From Ficedula albicollis (lineage: Eukaryota > Chordata > Aves > Passeriformes > Muscicapidae): 64,000 bases of DNA. Positions 1 through 14,216 of the stretch are shown here, in pieces. A program made the position numbers and the translations under genes. Below the pieces are notes generated by a model, which had not been told where the DNA came from, did no database searches, and was given only the letters and a program-made list of their open reading frames with translations. The number at the start of each line of letters is the position of its first letter. The first letter of the stretch is position 1. Location: NCBI RefSeq assembly GCF_000247815.1, contig NC_021677.1, positions 43,064,864 to 43,128,863 on the forward strand, given 5' to 3'.

Positions 1-1207
1 GAATTTGGTACTTTTTTTTTTGCTTAAACATAATTGTCAGTCAAATGCTTGTCTTATAAATTTGTAGTTCTTTGAGTTATAAAGAACTAGTGCTGAATCA
101 TTGCTTCATGACTATACACAGTGTTTCAAGTGTACTACTTTTTGGAACCTTATATTATCTCCTCTTTTTCTTTTTGAGATGGCCTCAAAAAGGTCTGTGT
201 ACTGTGTTCAAGAATTTGAGTCAAAGGTCCACCCTTAATTTATAATAGAGGTTTTCCTTTTGTACACTGTTCTTTTTCATTATAATTCTTGAATTCCACT
301 TGCCTTTTTGACCGTGTTCAACACTAGGCCAATCTCATCAAAATAGCAACTGTAATGAATCCAAGCCTTCTTTCCTCAGCTGCAAATCACAAATGCTGCT
401 CTAAAATATATTCTGTAGCTTAAAAAATAATCAATTCAGACAAGATATATGATCTCCTATAAAATTTTAGAGGAGAGTAGATTATAACAATTGTCCTTTT
501 TAGCCTTATAAATTATGTATCCTGAGAACTGCTTCTTTTAAAAACCATGCCCCCAAAGGATAATAATTTCTATTTATTTTATCCTCTCTGTGTGTATGTG
601 ATTCTTTCTGGTAAATAGGTTTTAACTGGCATTAAGTAGATCTGGTTGAGCACCTTAAAGAAGCAGTAACAGTATATAACAAAAAATTACCTACTGGTCC
701 TTATAACAGCTCTTAAAAATCAATCAAAATTTGCTGACCTATGTGCTTTCTTTCCCCTTAAAAACATTTTTACCTAGTTTCAAGATAACTGTAAAGTGTT
801 GGCACCCTGATCAAAAACTTCCAAGTCAGGTAAACTGTCAGTTCTCTCAGAGCACTTGCTATTTTTCTTGATTATTTGCCAGGGTGGGGATACTGATTCT
901 TGGGTGTGCTTCCCCTGCCATCACTGTTTGGATAAAGGCAGACTTCAGTAACTGTCCCTTTATCCAGCCCTAGAGATTTTTACATATTGAATCCTGACTT
1001 ACCTCTCAGTGATATTAAAACCAGTACTAAATATAGCCAGCCAGAGAAGAGCAGAACTAGCTGCCTTATAGTCTGTGCTGAATACAGGTTCTAATACTTC
1101 CCCTTCCCAAATCCATTGACACATGTATGCCAGAGACAACTGTCCAGCCATGTCTTCAGTTCTAGCTGCAGCCCCCTAAGGGCCCCCTAAGGACAGTGCT
1201 GGTTTTA

Positions 1208-1291
1208 AATACCTTTCTAATCAGCAGAGAACTTTCTGAGTTTTTGTTTTTTAATACCTTTCTAATCAGCAGAGAACTTTCTGAGTTTCTG
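1208..1291. repeat. Two-copy tandem duplication, period 45
   Basis: A block starting AATACCTTTCTAATCAGCAG begins at 1208 and again at 1253. The first 36 or so bases are identical; the copies differ in the T-rich end. Confidence 0.9.
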
Positions 1292-1765
1292 TGTACAGTG
1301 AGAATTCACATAGGGTGATTTGCAGTTGTAGTAATAAATGTGTCCTCTGTGGAATATGCATCTATACCTTCTCCTGGATAACTCACAACATTTAGCACTG
1401 TTGTGCAAAGCCTCCCTAAACCACAGAGTGAGCGATCCTTCAGAGGGACTAACATTCAGAATCCTGTTTGAGGAAAAGCAAAAATAGAAAACAGCTAGGC
1501 AAACAAAACCCCAAAGGAAATCAAGCAAAGAAAGTCTTAAAGAATAAAGTGAAAAAAAAGAGGGAGAAATAAAAGTTCAATCTCTTTTTAAAAACATAGA
1601 TTGCAAGTGTGAGGAGCCTAAGCTGAAGCAAACCGTTCCAGGAAGAGCAGTTCTCAGGGTTATAGAAAAACAGAGTAATTTTCCTGAATTTAGAGGGCAG
1701 TGCATTTGTGTTTGTGTGTGTCATGTTTTTGGAGGGAGGGAAAGTTTACTAAACCTTCCTACGGC

Positions 1766-1892
1766 ATGAAATGACTTGTATTACTAAAAGAGCTTGTATC
1801 AATTTCAAATGAGAGCAGCAAAATCAGAACATGAAATGACTTGTATTACTAAAAGAGCTCGTATCAATTTCAAATGAGAGCAGCAAAATCAG
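1766..1892. repeat. Two-copy tandem duplication, period 65
   Basis: The unit starting ATGAAATGACTTGTATTACT occurs at 1766 and 1831 and the copies differ at about one base (TTGTATC/TCGTATC). Confidence 0.93.
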
Positions 1893-2664
1893 CAGTGATC
1901 TGCAGGACAGAGTAACTCGGGGTATTGTCTGCCAGGTTTGGGCTGATGTCTAGCCTTGCTGGAACCAGCCAGAGTGGGAGGAGGATGCAGTACGTGCAGT
2001 AGTTGCTATTTAAAAAATTATGCAATAAAATGAATGTGAGAAAGCACATGGGACTGTAGTCAGATTTCAGGTATGTTTTATAAACACTTCCTTTAATTTT
2101 ACATTTTGCTTCAGAAAAATCAGGAAAACAACGCAGAAAGATACTGGCATAAACTCTGCTTCCACTTCCATCAGTAGGAATTGAGTTTCTTCAACAGAAT
2201 TGCTATTGATTCACATTGATGCAGCTGAGAGTAGGATCTGTCCTAATGCCTGGAGTTCCCTCCCTTGGTTTTTGAAATGAAATGCTTTCTGAACACAGGG
2301 AACAAATATATACTTTTAGTGTGGACAATTTAAATGTTAGATTAAGAAAAACAAAACCTAAGAGTAAAACCCTTTTCAGAGCACAGAGTACATGTGGCTG
2401 TTCATGTGTGTGTACCCTCTAACACACTCTAACTGCTCATCTTACAAAATCACTGCCACCCCTATTTTTCTTTCTTTCTACCTGGTCTGCTACGTAAAGA
2501 TGCCTTCAAAATATAAAAGCATGGCATGGAGAAAGCAAAGGACTGACAATTTGCACACAGGACAGGCTCTACTTTCCCTTGAATGAAGGGAACCGAAAGT
2601 TAAAGCATACCTGCTAAAATGTAACACCTCAGACCTCCTTCAGAGGAAAGGAACAGGTTTTGGA

Positions 2665-2815
2665 AGAGTTGTAATATAGAAACTGAGCAAAGCTTAGGAC
2701 CTGCTCCTCTCAGATTGTAGTTGCTCTCAGGGCTGAAATGAGAGTTGTATATAGAAGCTGAGCAAAGCTTAGGACCTGCTCTTCTCAGATTGTAGTTGCT
2801 CTCAGGGCTGAAATG
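2665..2815. repeat. Two-copy tandem duplication, period about 75
   Basis: The unit AGAGTTGTA…CTGAGCAAAGCTTAGG… occurs at 2665 and 2741, with a one-base indel and a few substitutions. Confidence 0.93.
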
Positions 2816-2914
2816 TTTGGATTGGCAGTATATAATCAATATTTAAGCAAAATATATCTGGATTTTCAGGGCTTGCAGAGCTTGGAAAGACAGGTGTCTA
2901 TAACTCCTCTCTCA

Positions 2915-3020
2915 CAGATAAAGAATCTGGTTTACAGAAAGGTAAAAGAAAAGGTTGCCTAAAGTGAACCAATGCTTCAGGGCAAGCAATAAATTGCTGA
3001 TCTCCTGATCCAGGCTGTAG
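2915..3020 (-). mobile_element. Possible MIR-like remnant
   Basis: 'cacagataaagaatctggtttacagaaaggtaaaag' then 'ggttgcctaaagtgaacc' and 'aattgctgatctcctgatccaggct' resemble the reverse of the MIR core (cagaaactgaggcacagaaaggttaag…ttgcccaaggtcac). Weak match. Confidence 0.35.
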
Positions 3021-5467
3021 ATTAGCCCTTGTGTCAATTAATAATATTTAAAATGTTTGGTAATTGTGCATATAAAAAACTGTTGCCAGGAGTCAGTGTA
3101 GAGTAGACAGGTCAAGGAGAAGCCTTGTACAATTGCTTTTTCCAGTACCTTGCACTGCTTTTGTTCTTATAATTTATCTACAACCATTCCATTATGTGAC
3201 CATAATTATATTTCTAAAGTCTTTGAGAAGTAATGGCAGAAGTTTATCTCCAGAAGTACTATAAGGACAGAAACAGTAATGTGGTTTTTGAGGGAATTTT
3301 ATGGGACGAATCAGCACAAGACAAATTCTTAAAAAACTTTAAAAATCCTTTTTGGCACAGTAGCCTTAAAGAAAGAGAAAAAGCAAGATAGATTAAATGC
3401 TGAGTTCACTTCATTATTTATAAATAAAATGGTTCTCAGTTTTCCAAGGCACAGTGCCAGCACTTGATGTCACTTTAATATTCAAAAATATTAGTTAATG
3501 GTTGCCTTTTCATGGAAAGTTTTTGGAGCACCCAGTGAATACCAATATAGAGAGGAAAAGAATTGCACTATCTGTTAAAATTCTCTTGAACCGTCTTGGA
3601 CCACATAAGTTGCTTGCTCTGTGTGTATTCACCTTTTTCTTTGCTCTATAGTTAGGATTTTTTTTTCCCTATAGCTACAAAATAAATGTTATAGGTAACG
3701 GCTCAAAGGTAAATCTTTCTTTGTCACATATTTACTGGTCTAGTTAATACTTTTGTTTGGTTATGTGGAAAGAAAATCCACCAGCTAAATATGTGGGGAA
3801 AGGAATGAAAGGTTATGACCATCATGAAGTGTCATGGTAAAGCTTGTCTTTCAGATTTAGAAGGTCTTGGTAAAAGCTGTTTTTAATGAAGTGCTGTAGT
3901 GTAAGAAACTGGAATTGAAGGGATGTTGAAAATAAATTGTGGATTTTCCCCTTGTGTCTATGGCCACTCTTCTTTGCTCTAGGATTTTCTCTGTGCTTTG
4001 CTTTACTTTATTTTTTTCTTCTGCCAGGAATGCATAAACTAATTGTTAATCTTTTCATAGTGTCTGGTGCCCTGGAGATATAAAATATCATAAATAAACA
4101 ATATCGTGGGATCTGTGTGTGCAGTTTGGCTTCAGCAGCCCTACCTTTGACATATTCTGTTGTGTTTTATTCTGGTAAATGGAACAAAACCATTTTCATG
4201 AAAAGTTTCTACTCAGGTCAAACAAGAGTCTCAGAAGTTGTGATTCTGAAAAACTCAAGTTATTAAGAGTCACAGGGAGCTCTGCCCAAGAGTGGTCTGA
4301 AGAGAGCTGGAATAGGTTGTCCATAAGAACCACAGTTTTGGGGTTTTTTTACACAAATATTTGCACTTCTTAGTGGCAACAAAGTGTTACACTGCTTTTA
4401 GAAGAGCTGTCTTCTCTGGCTCTGGGAGGGGATGCCTCTTGGGATGGGGAAGGCACCAGTTTGCTCATTTCCATCTTCTCCATCAGGCTAAAGGCCACTT
4501 GCATTTTGCAGTCCTCTATTTCCAGAATCTTATCTCTTTCCCAGTTTGCCCTCTTATCACTACCCTTTAAATAGGTCTTTTCCTTCAAGCCCTGGGAAAG
4601 GAAATGGTGAAAGGTGCTATCTCCTTTTTCCTCTGAGGAGAAGTCAGAAACATTTTCTCATTCTGCAGAGATTAATTGAACTTGCCACCATCCTTTTCCC
4701 AACGTGCAAGTTTTTACCTTTGCCTCATTAAGCCTGTTGGCTGGAAGGTATGCAGCTTGCACTCTGCTGAATACCTTTTAATCCCTTCCTCTCCTGTTGT
4801 GGTGGTCATCTGTTCCATTAGGAAAGGTGAAGCTCTTCATTTTACCTGCTCATGCTGTACCTTCACCAAGGTGAAGCAGCCACGGTTTGCCAAAGAAGCT
4901 TGATGTATTGATGGCAATTAAAAAGTAACAGGAGAAGTGGATCAGGAGGTTGATTGTAAGGCAGTATCTTCCAAAACCACAGTATCAGTAGCCTGGTTAC
5001 CTGGACACTGTGCATTATTTGAGTCTTTGAGGAAAAATTAATCATGTGTTCTTTGGTAATTGCTGTGCAGGTAAAGATAATTATATGGTTGCCAGCAAAA
5101 AATTCACTAAAACTGTTGTGGGAGATCACTTACTTCATATATTAAAGAAGTCGTGAAGCTGTGCCAGCAATGCTTTTATCTGAAATAAATCTTTGTTAAC
5201 AGAAACTTCACTTATTTTTGGTCTAGCATAAGAGAAGAAACATTGTTTTCAAATGGCATCTGATTTCATGCATCTGCTGGGAGCAGCAATCCATTTACCT
5301 TGTGTTCCAGTGAGAAGGGAAAGATGATATCAATATATGGAAGAAAAGTCCCTTCAAATAACAGTACGAATGTACATGAAACTGTATCCAGCATACATTT
5401 AGCACAGTCTAAGATTTAGTGTTGTAATGAGAGAAAAACCAAGATGCTTACTGCTTCAGTTCTAAAG

Positions 5468-5574
5468 TTCAAGTAGTGGAACCACTGCTCATGACCTCTT
5501 CAGCTACAGCACTGTTAGCTCTTCAAGTAGTGAAACCACTGTTCATGACCTCTTCAGCTACAGCACTGTTAGCT
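5468..5574. repeat. Two-copy tandem duplication, period 54
   Basis: TCAAGTAGTGGAACCACTGC-type units start at about 5469 and 5523; they differ at two or three positions. Confidence 0.93.
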
Positions 5575-7046
5575 TTCCTTTCCTAAAACAGTGCTGTAGT
5601 CCTGACACCAGGAAATTTGGTGTTAGGAAGAAAATGTCAGAAAAGAAAAAACAGTACTGCAGATACAAGGAAATTGTGATGAGTACTTTGGTATGAGTAA
5701 GCTTTGAAATGTAAGATAGAGCAGGAATCAGAAAGACCTCTCTGAGAAATTGAAACATGATGGGAATTTCAGAAAAAGATTTTTTGTTACCAGGAGACGG
5801 GATTAAATCCAGGAGAGAAATCCAAGGTGGCCATCAAGTACATGAGGAGAGGTTTCTTTCTTATTGCTGAGATTTGCTAATGTGGATGTAGTAAAATTAG
5901 GGTAACAGCCCTGGAGGATGTGCTCTAAGCAGATCTGTAAGATAGTAAATGAAACAGAATTGTCCTCTGATCCTTTATTATGCCTCAGGTTTTTTTCAAG
6001 GAAAATATATTTGCATAGAAGATGGCCATCTACTCTCTGTTGTTGTTTCAATTTTAAAATATGGATAACTAGCAAATTATTAGCTTCCTATATGATACAT
6101 TTCAGTTCTGCCTGTCTGCACCAGTTTTGGATCTATGCATTGCACATAATATGCCCTCATAAAAATTGACACCAGCATACTGTGCCTCTCCGTACTGGGT
6201 GTTTGAAGATGCATTCCTGTTAACTGTACAGTGATGAGAATTTATGCTGCTGTTTAAATCAGTAGTATTAAATGTACATATCTAATCTGAGTATACTCTG
6301 GGAGTGTATTTTACAACCTAAAGTCATTAAATATGGTCATTACTTGGAACCACCTGGGGGGAGCTGCAGAAGGAAGTGTTGTGGCATCTACAACAGGCTT
6401 TGCCTGCTCTTCCCTTTCAGTCAGTGACTGGTGGAAAGTTTTGGGAGAACACTGCTTTATTGGTAAAACACTGCTTGGTGTGTGATGGAGAAAATAAGAT
6501 GGGCTGCTCCTGTCTTTTAGGCAGCTTTCCTCTGGTTTTCAAAGTCAGCTAATGGCATTTCTGCTCCCTTTGAGTTCCATTCATCATCTAACTGCATTTT
6601 TCCTGCTGGATCCCACAATTATTTTTGGGGAGGTGAGGACTGTTTGTTTCCCAAGAAGAATAACAGAACAAAAAAGGTGTTGAGATAACAGCCTGTCTGT
6701 TGCTGCATTTTATATAACAAGTGACTAGTAATAATCAGTAGAGGTGTTGCTCAAATAATTCTTTATCCACATCTCCTGATTTTTGTTGCCTGGTTTCTCA
6801 CCTGTCTTCTGTGATGTTTTACGGGAACAAATGAGTCACTGTCTTCAGGTGAATGCTGTAAAAAACAGTGTGAAAGAAAGTGTTTGCACTGAAGCAGAAC
6901 CAATGAAATGTGTCCTGACAAAGCTCAAAATGACACTTCTGTGTATTCTTCAGTGCCATCTACCGGCAGAATTACCCACTAGAGACTGAGAGGCCAGGAC
7001 TAAGTGGCAGCAATTTAAAAGCATTTGTTTTCTTTTCTTGTTTTAG

Positions 7047-7218
7047 GAGCAAGGCAAGATTGGTGTAGTCTTCAATATTGGCACAGTGGACATCTCTATT
7101 AAAGAGGAAAGCACACCTGTAAATGATGGCAAATACCATGTAGTACGCTTTACCAGGAACGGTGGCAATGCAACACTTCAGGTTGACAGCTGGCCAGTGA
7201 ATGAACACTACCCCACAG
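7047..7218 (+). CDS. NRXN3: NRXN3 exon before SS4: first part of the last LNS (laminin-G/sex-hormone-globulin) domain
   Basis: Neurexin-3 is a presynaptic single-pass adhesion protein. This exon codes for the N-terminal part of its LNS6 domain, which is shared by alpha and beta forms and binds neuroligins, LRRTMs and cerebellin-GluD. The frame starts at 7047 ([12 protein letters not shown]) and runs 57 codons plus one base. VDISIKEE and [16 protein letters not shown] are neurexin-3-like; neurexin-1 has a DDIAIEES-type segment instead. GGNAT contains an N-glycosylation sequon (N-A-T) conserved in the family. The acceptor is a long T-rich tract ending TTTTAG; the donor is ACAG/GTACAT. The exon ends in phase 1, leaving a G that forms a Gly codon with either the SS4 exon (GC) or the next constitutive exon (GA). 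I believe this is exon 19 in the classical neurexin numbering. There is no frameshift or stop. Confidence 0.96.
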
Positions 7219-9360
7219 GTACATATATTTTTCTTTTTGTTTTTTTCTCTCAGTGTATCTGGATCTATAAATTAATGTTTGATAACAGTTGGTTGGTCTG
7301 TAAATCTTTGTTTTATCTTGCATTTAAATTCACAATCCTGATGATGTGAATTCTGTCCCTTGGAAAACAAACTAATGGTCCTTTAAACTGGAAGAATAAG
7401 CACGCCAGTGTGGTATGAAGCACATAGATCATGCTGTTTCAGAGGTCTCTAAGTGAATCCTGGTTCTACATAGAGTTACAAAGGCATTCAATGACAAACT
7501 TGGTTTTGCTACTTGTGATATTTTCTAAATATTTAGGGTAGAAAAGTTTTGAGCAGACTTTATGAAAAGGAGTGGTGACTCTAGCCTCACCCCAGATACT
7601 GTCAATATAAATAGTGAGTAGAAATGTAAGGAACGTGGAAGATTAAGCAAGTATTTGAGTAGACCTTACGCTTTCCTCATAATTTTTTATCACCTGAATT
7701 TCACTTTCTCTCTTAGGTTTGCAGATACAAAGGTTAACACACCATCTAACTGAGACTGACAACTCCTAGCTGACTTTCTGTCAGAATGCAGTGGAAAAAA
7801 TCAGTATCTTTCAGAATTATCACCCTAAATCCACCAAAAACAGTGAATAACTGGCTCTTGATACACTGTCACATGTTTTATCCCACCACTGGTAAATCAC
7901 AACTTCACGATACTTTATGTCACCATGCTGAAAGATCAAACTTACTCCAAGTGAAAAACAGATTGCTGTGTGGTGCTGACAGTGCATTAGATACCTGAGG
8001 TGTGATGATGCATATGGTTATAAAAGGAAAGATCTCTAGTGTTAACCACGTTCCTCTTATTCATGTGCTGCCTAAGATCAAGCCATGATCATCTTGGTTT
8101 TCAATATTGCATCTAAGAAACATTCAGTTCTTTATTTCTAGGTTGCACAATAGTAACTCAGGACAGAAGGAATATTTCTTGCTGGTTGTGTAGGAATTGT
8201 TCAAAAGAAACTTAAATTATAGGAAATATCCTAACTTGAGGTTATATACTAATTTATGTGACATTATACTAATAAATTACTCCAAGGGGATGACTTAATC
8301 TCTTCTACTCCCTCAGAAAGCACACAGGAAAGTTTTTAAATGTGAGTCATCTATGCTGTATTGTTCTCTGCCACATATGTCCCTTTGTCAGTGTTTTGTG
8401 AGGTATATGCAAAAGGATACATTTCAGTTATTAACCTTATTTCTGTGAAAAAATTCTTATTGAAGAATGCCATGACAGATATGCTGTGTTAGATTCTAGC
8501 TCTGCTATCCATTGGTTTGAGAGGAAAGTGTGCTAGGAAAGGTCCAGCTGGGTATCTTTCTTCTGCTCCTTTCATCAATTATTTTGTAAAGTATCTCCAA
8601 TCCAGTTGGCAGCCAATTACAGTCACTACAAACCCTATGAATAATTTTTTTCTTATATTGCTTGCTGTAGTAAGTCTCTGGTGTAAAGAAACAAAATATT
8701 CAGCTCAATTCTTTAGAGATATTTATTTTTAAAAGGAAAAATAAATCACACTCAGAGACTACCTCAGTACCCTGGGCTTCTGCCTTGGCTAAAGATATTT
8801 CTGTGTTTTCATTAGAAGATGTATGGTTTTATAGAATCAGCATTAATCTTATGTTCTGGGCTAGTATTGAGTGTATGCAGTTGTACCCTAAGAAAAAAGG
8901 ACACCTTTATCTTCCAGACACCTTTTCCTTTCTGTGCATGTATTTCAATTTTTTGTCTGTTTGTAGATGATAGATTTTTCAGCTTGTCCCTGTGAAAATA
9001 AGGCCTATGGGACCATACTTCATGTGTGAAGATTTCTCCCTTATTTGTTTGCTACTTCTTCCAAACCAATATTTTAGCCAAATTAAAGAAAGTCAAAAAT
9101 CAAAAAACCTTAAGATATTGCATTGCTGTAGAAAAAACCCAAGCAAACCAACAAACAAACAAAAACAAACCCAAGGGAGGCGGGCAATGTTACAGCCTTC
9201 CCAGAGGAAAGGTCTGTGGCTTAATGTCAATTCATGTTAAATACCAGAATATCTGTATCATAGAGTGGCATTATGAATACCTAAGATTCAGAGAAGATTC
9301 CATGAACCAGTAATTACAGGAAACCAATACAACTTAGTCCCATTTTCCGAGCATTCAATG

Positions 9361-10129
<769 letters not shown>

Positions 10130-11854
10130 GATGAACAGGTGCTTTTGAAGTTAATTACTTGTCTTTCACAAACCAAACTAGCACTATTGTTTTTTGATAT
10201 GACTGCAAGACCAAACCTGTGTTCAGCAGAGGTTCAGCTCTGTAAAGGCTTTGTGGTTGAATGGACCCAGGCTAATCCAGTGTGTTTCAGCTGGAACCTG
10301 CTGAAGATTTAAATTCATATAAAACTTGAGTGATAGTAGCTAAATAATCCCCTATGTTTTGCATAGGATCTTGTCAATTCTGGAAAGACAGTTATTTGTA
10401 GTGTTTAAAAAACATTGTATTTGTAGACTATGCTTGCTTGGGCACACTGCATTTACTGTAAAATGAGCAATTTCATGTGTATTTGGGTTTCCACACAGTG
10501 CTACAGCCTAATGTTTACAAAGTTTATAAATTGCATGTTATCTTCTTTGTCATCACACATGGTGCAATCTTCAGTCAGGGCTGCATTCTCAATGGCATTT
10601 CCATGCTCCTCTCTGAGTTTTATTACTTGTGGGAGGATTATACATTAGACTCATAATTACTTGCTCAATGAAAAGTACAAATAAAAGTTGGATATTCATT
10701 AAATGAGCAAAGTGAGAGAATATTGGCTTTCCTTAAAATACAGTCTTTAGTTAAATTGAAATTAACTGAAACTAGCCCAATGGGACCAAAAGGCTCCAAA
10801 GCTGTATTTTTACAACTTCAGATAAAAGACAAGGAAAATAGAATGACAACAAACTTACAGCTCAGGCACTGACATTTTGGGTTTTGTAGCATCCAATTGC
10901 ATTCCAGTCACCTGCAACATGAGCTTTACAAATTCTTGAAGGAAAAGGATTCGAGAAAAATGGTAAAGGAGGGAATTAACTTGGAGCTAAATTTTGCTTT
11001 GTGGCTGAAATTATCCAAATTACTAGGGATGATCTGTCATCTTTAGTATCATTTCAAGGTGCCAGAGTTTCTGTTACTGGGCAGTAAGACAGAACAGTGG
11101 CCCAGTATAGGTATCTGAGACAAAGCTTCTGAGAATTGGGAGATGTCAAAAAAGTAGCATTAGTACAGAGGCTGCTATCTGCAGTTCAGCTGTTGTGGTT
11201 CAGCCAAAACCATTGAGCTGTTTGTGATTTATTTGCATTAGTTTTGCCCTTTCTCCTCTCTCTCAAGAACACAGTAAGGAGATGGGCTTTTTCCATAGGC
11301 TGTGCTGATAGCCAGTTTCTTCATGCTTGATTCATTAAGTTGGTTATCACAATGTGATAGAATTTTTCTCAGATTATAAAACTTTTGCTGTCATCTAAAA
11401 TACAGTTCTCTATGGCTGCCTCCCTTCTGCTGGCTCACATGCTTTCATCCTTTTGTGTACATCACAGAAAACAGGTTGTGCTTGGCCATCATTATTTCCT
11501 GGGGAGAGCTTTCTCTGTATCTAAATAAATATTTTAATGATAAAATTAGAGTAATTTTGGACCCAGATTTCAGGAAGAGGAAGTATCTGACTTGTTTGTG
11601 TTTTGATTAAAATGAAACCCATCAAATTTGAGACAGTTTGCAGAAATTTCCAGAATGGTTAGAAATAAATCTTCTGTCTTTACAAAGAGCTGGGATACCT
11701 CAGTCCCTAAGTTTTCATTAGCTCTTAGGCAAGACGGGTTTTTTTTACTCTGTTTGCTGTCTTTCCTTGCAAAGAAATACTTTGTGTGATGCCAGATGTA
11801 TAGTGTATGTCAAAACAAGCCTGGTATTTCTGTTCATTCAACCAACTAAATTAT

Positions 11855-11883
11855 AAAAAACAAACAAACAAACAAAACAAAAC
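11855..11883. repeat. Short (CAAA)n simple repeat
   Basis: An A-rich stretch with four or five CAAA units; low complexity only. Confidence 0.8.
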
Positions 11884-12794
11884 TGGGTGAAGAGAAGCTG
11901 TAAAGTAAGACTATCCATGACAAAAGAATAAAATCTTTTTAAAGTTATGATTTAAAGGAGAAGATTAAAGGGAAGAAAGCAACAGGTAGGAAGGAGCTTC
12001 ATTTAAAAAAATTCATGATCTAGCAAGACAAGTGTAGCCTGGATTCTTTAATGCACTTTAGAAGCAAGAAGTAAGACAGTATTAAACAACTAGATTATTA
12101 TCAGGATTCATTATTTCATCCATACAGTACATATTTTATATTTTTCCCCTTTATCATTCTCAAGTTATCTCTCAGTGTTCCTGTAGTAGTTTTTGTCCTT
12201 TCAAATTACACTATTCTGCAGGTTTTTTTGCTATGGATAAAAGAAAAAGGTATTTCATCCTCTATGCCCCTACTTCATTCTGTCTCAGAAGTACATTTCT
12301 GAAAGGAAGTTGTATTTCTGGAAAAGCTGGATTTAGCTCTTGGCAGCAGAACTGACTGCTCTGGCAGGTAGTGTGGCCAGATAAGTGAATACTTATAAAA
12401 CAAAAAGTTGATTCTAAGACCCTGATATCTGTGCTGGAATTTTCTTTCAGAGTAGTTCCAGTTCCAAGAATTGAATGTTCCTAAACTGCTGGGCATATCT
12501 TTTTTTTTTTAATTTCATTTGAAAGCAATCCAATTTGAACTATATCTTTGTTAGTCTATGTGAGACAAAGTCTTTGTCTAAAATAACAAGCTTTCTAGAA
12601 ACAGGTCAAAATGATAGTGGTTTAGATTCTCCTACCTATCTAAAATGTGAAAGGCATCAACCTTGCCTTACTAAAATGTATTTCTTCATTTCCTTGGTGG
12701 AAAGATCTGAAGTGGCTTGATTGTGCCATGCATTTTGTATGAGATAGGGGAGGAAACTGTCTAAGTTCTTACTTGCTTCTTCAATAATTTTTCT

Positions 12795-14216
12795 AGCTAA
12801 CTGAAGGAGTACTGAAGGCTGCTAGCAGCAGGACCCCTCTCAATTATCTAACAAGGGACTTGGTGTCTGGGGAGGTCCCTGCTGGCTGGAACCCAGCCAT
12901 TGCTATTCCAGTCTATGAGAAGGCTGTGAGAAAAAATACAGGTAGCTACAGACCTGTTAGTCTAAACTCAGATCCTGGGAAAATTATGAAGATTATACTG
13001 TATGCTATTGAAAGGCATTTAAAGAATAATGCAGTCACAAACACGGGTTCACGAGGGGAATGTTCCATTTAACTAATTTGATGTTTTTCTATGGTAACGT
13101 CACCTGCTTCATGGATGAAGAGAAGGCAGTGGATGCAGTTTTTCCTGGATTTTAGTAATGCTTTTGGTGCCATCCCTCACAGCACCATCCAAACAAGTTG
13201 CTGAGCTGTGGGATGAGCTGTGCACAGTGAGCTGGGTTAGGAGCTGGCTGAACAGCAGAGCTCAAAGGGCTGTGCTGGATGGGACTACATCAGCCTGGCA
13301 ACTGTGGTCACAGAGCTGTTCCTCAGGGTTCACTCTAGGGACAGCTCTGTTCAATATAGTCATTTTTCTGTGCTAAGGTCACCTATCTCATGGGTGAAGG
13401 GAAGGTAGTGGATGTAGGAAGTTTGCTTATGAGACTAAACTGGAATGTTGACCCCCCTCAAGGGACAAGAGGCCTTGCAGGGGATTCTAGCTGGATGGGA
13501 GCATTGGACTATGATTAATGGGATAAAACTAAGGAAGAAAAAAAATCTGGATTGCGCACAACCTTACATGGGGCAGAATAACACCTGTAAGGCATTATTA
13601 GGAATTAGGAGAGGAGTGGCTGGAGAGCAGCCCTGCAGAAAGGGATCTGGGTTCTGGTGGGCAGCAGCTGAGTGGGAATCATCTGTGGACCCTGACAGTG
13701 AAAACAGCAAACCATGTCCTGGGGTGCATAAAAACCAGCACAAACAGCCAGGCAAAAGAAGTGGTTGTCCTGCTCTATTCAGCACTGGTGTGGTCTCATC
13801 TCACTGAGACCTCATGGTAGTTCCCCACAATTTGAAAAGGATGTGAAATCCATGAAAATGTCCAGAGGACAGCAACAAAGCTGGTGACAGGGCTGGAAGG
13901 CATGTCCCATGAAGAGTGGCTGAGGACTTTGGGGTCGTTGAGTTTGGAGAAAAGCAGGCTAGGGGTGATATTGCTTTACAGCTTTCTGAGGAGTGGAAGG
14001 AGAGATAGGTGCTGAGCTATTTTTCCGTGGTACATAGTAATGGGACATGTAGGAATGGTTCAAAGCTGTGCTAGAGGAAGTTCACAATAGATCTTAGGAA
14101 GCATTACTTTACTGGCAGACTGGTCAAACAGAACCATTTTTCTAGAAAGATTGTCAGCAGGGCTCATGCTCATGAGTGTTTAGGAGGCATTTGGACAATG
14201 CCCTTAAGAACATGCT
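12795..14216 (+). mobile_element. Old CR1-type LINE fragment: reverse-transcriptase region to near the 3' end, defective
   Basis: CR1 is the main avian non-LTR retrotransposon. Translated pieces in several frames resemble its ORF2: VPAGWNPAIAIPVYEKA and GSYRPVSLNSDPGKIMK (12871-12999) fit the reverse-transcriptase N-terminal region. The later part (about 13600-14210) follows the standard CR1 order: early-release phrase near GACCTGCAGAAAGGGATCTGGG-like sequence, a 'gtcctggggtgcat' block, 'tccagaggacagcaacaaagctggtg', 'ggagaaaagcaggctaggggtgatat' and 'cttaggaagcattacttt'. The region that should hold the catalytic FADDTKL reads FAYETKL at 13422-13442, so both aspartates are lost. There are many frameshifts and stops. 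A 55-base block is repeated inside it (see findings). It is a dead fragment on the same strand as NRXN3. Confidence 0.85.

Larger units (their letters stand above)
1..7046 (+). other. NRXN3: NRXN3 intron (3' part; 5' end outside window)
   Basis: This stretch precedes the first recognisable exon and ends in a strong acceptor, a T-rich tract followed by TTTTAG at 7041-7046. It has no open frame with recognisable homology; the short ORFs on both strands are chance frames in AT-rich DNA. It holds four two-copy tandem duplications (1208, 1766, 2665 and 5468), listed separately, a small doubled GCCCCCTAAGG motif at 1171-1192, and a MIR-like remnant near 2915-3020. The remaining sequence is unremarkable AT-rich intronic DNA. 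Confidence 0.85.

Noticed and set aside
7047..7218. Assignment to NRXN1 instead of NRXN3
   Set aside because: VDISIKEE here and [12 protein letters not shown] plus VPSILGTT in the later exon are neurexin-3 type; neurexin-1 differs at these places.
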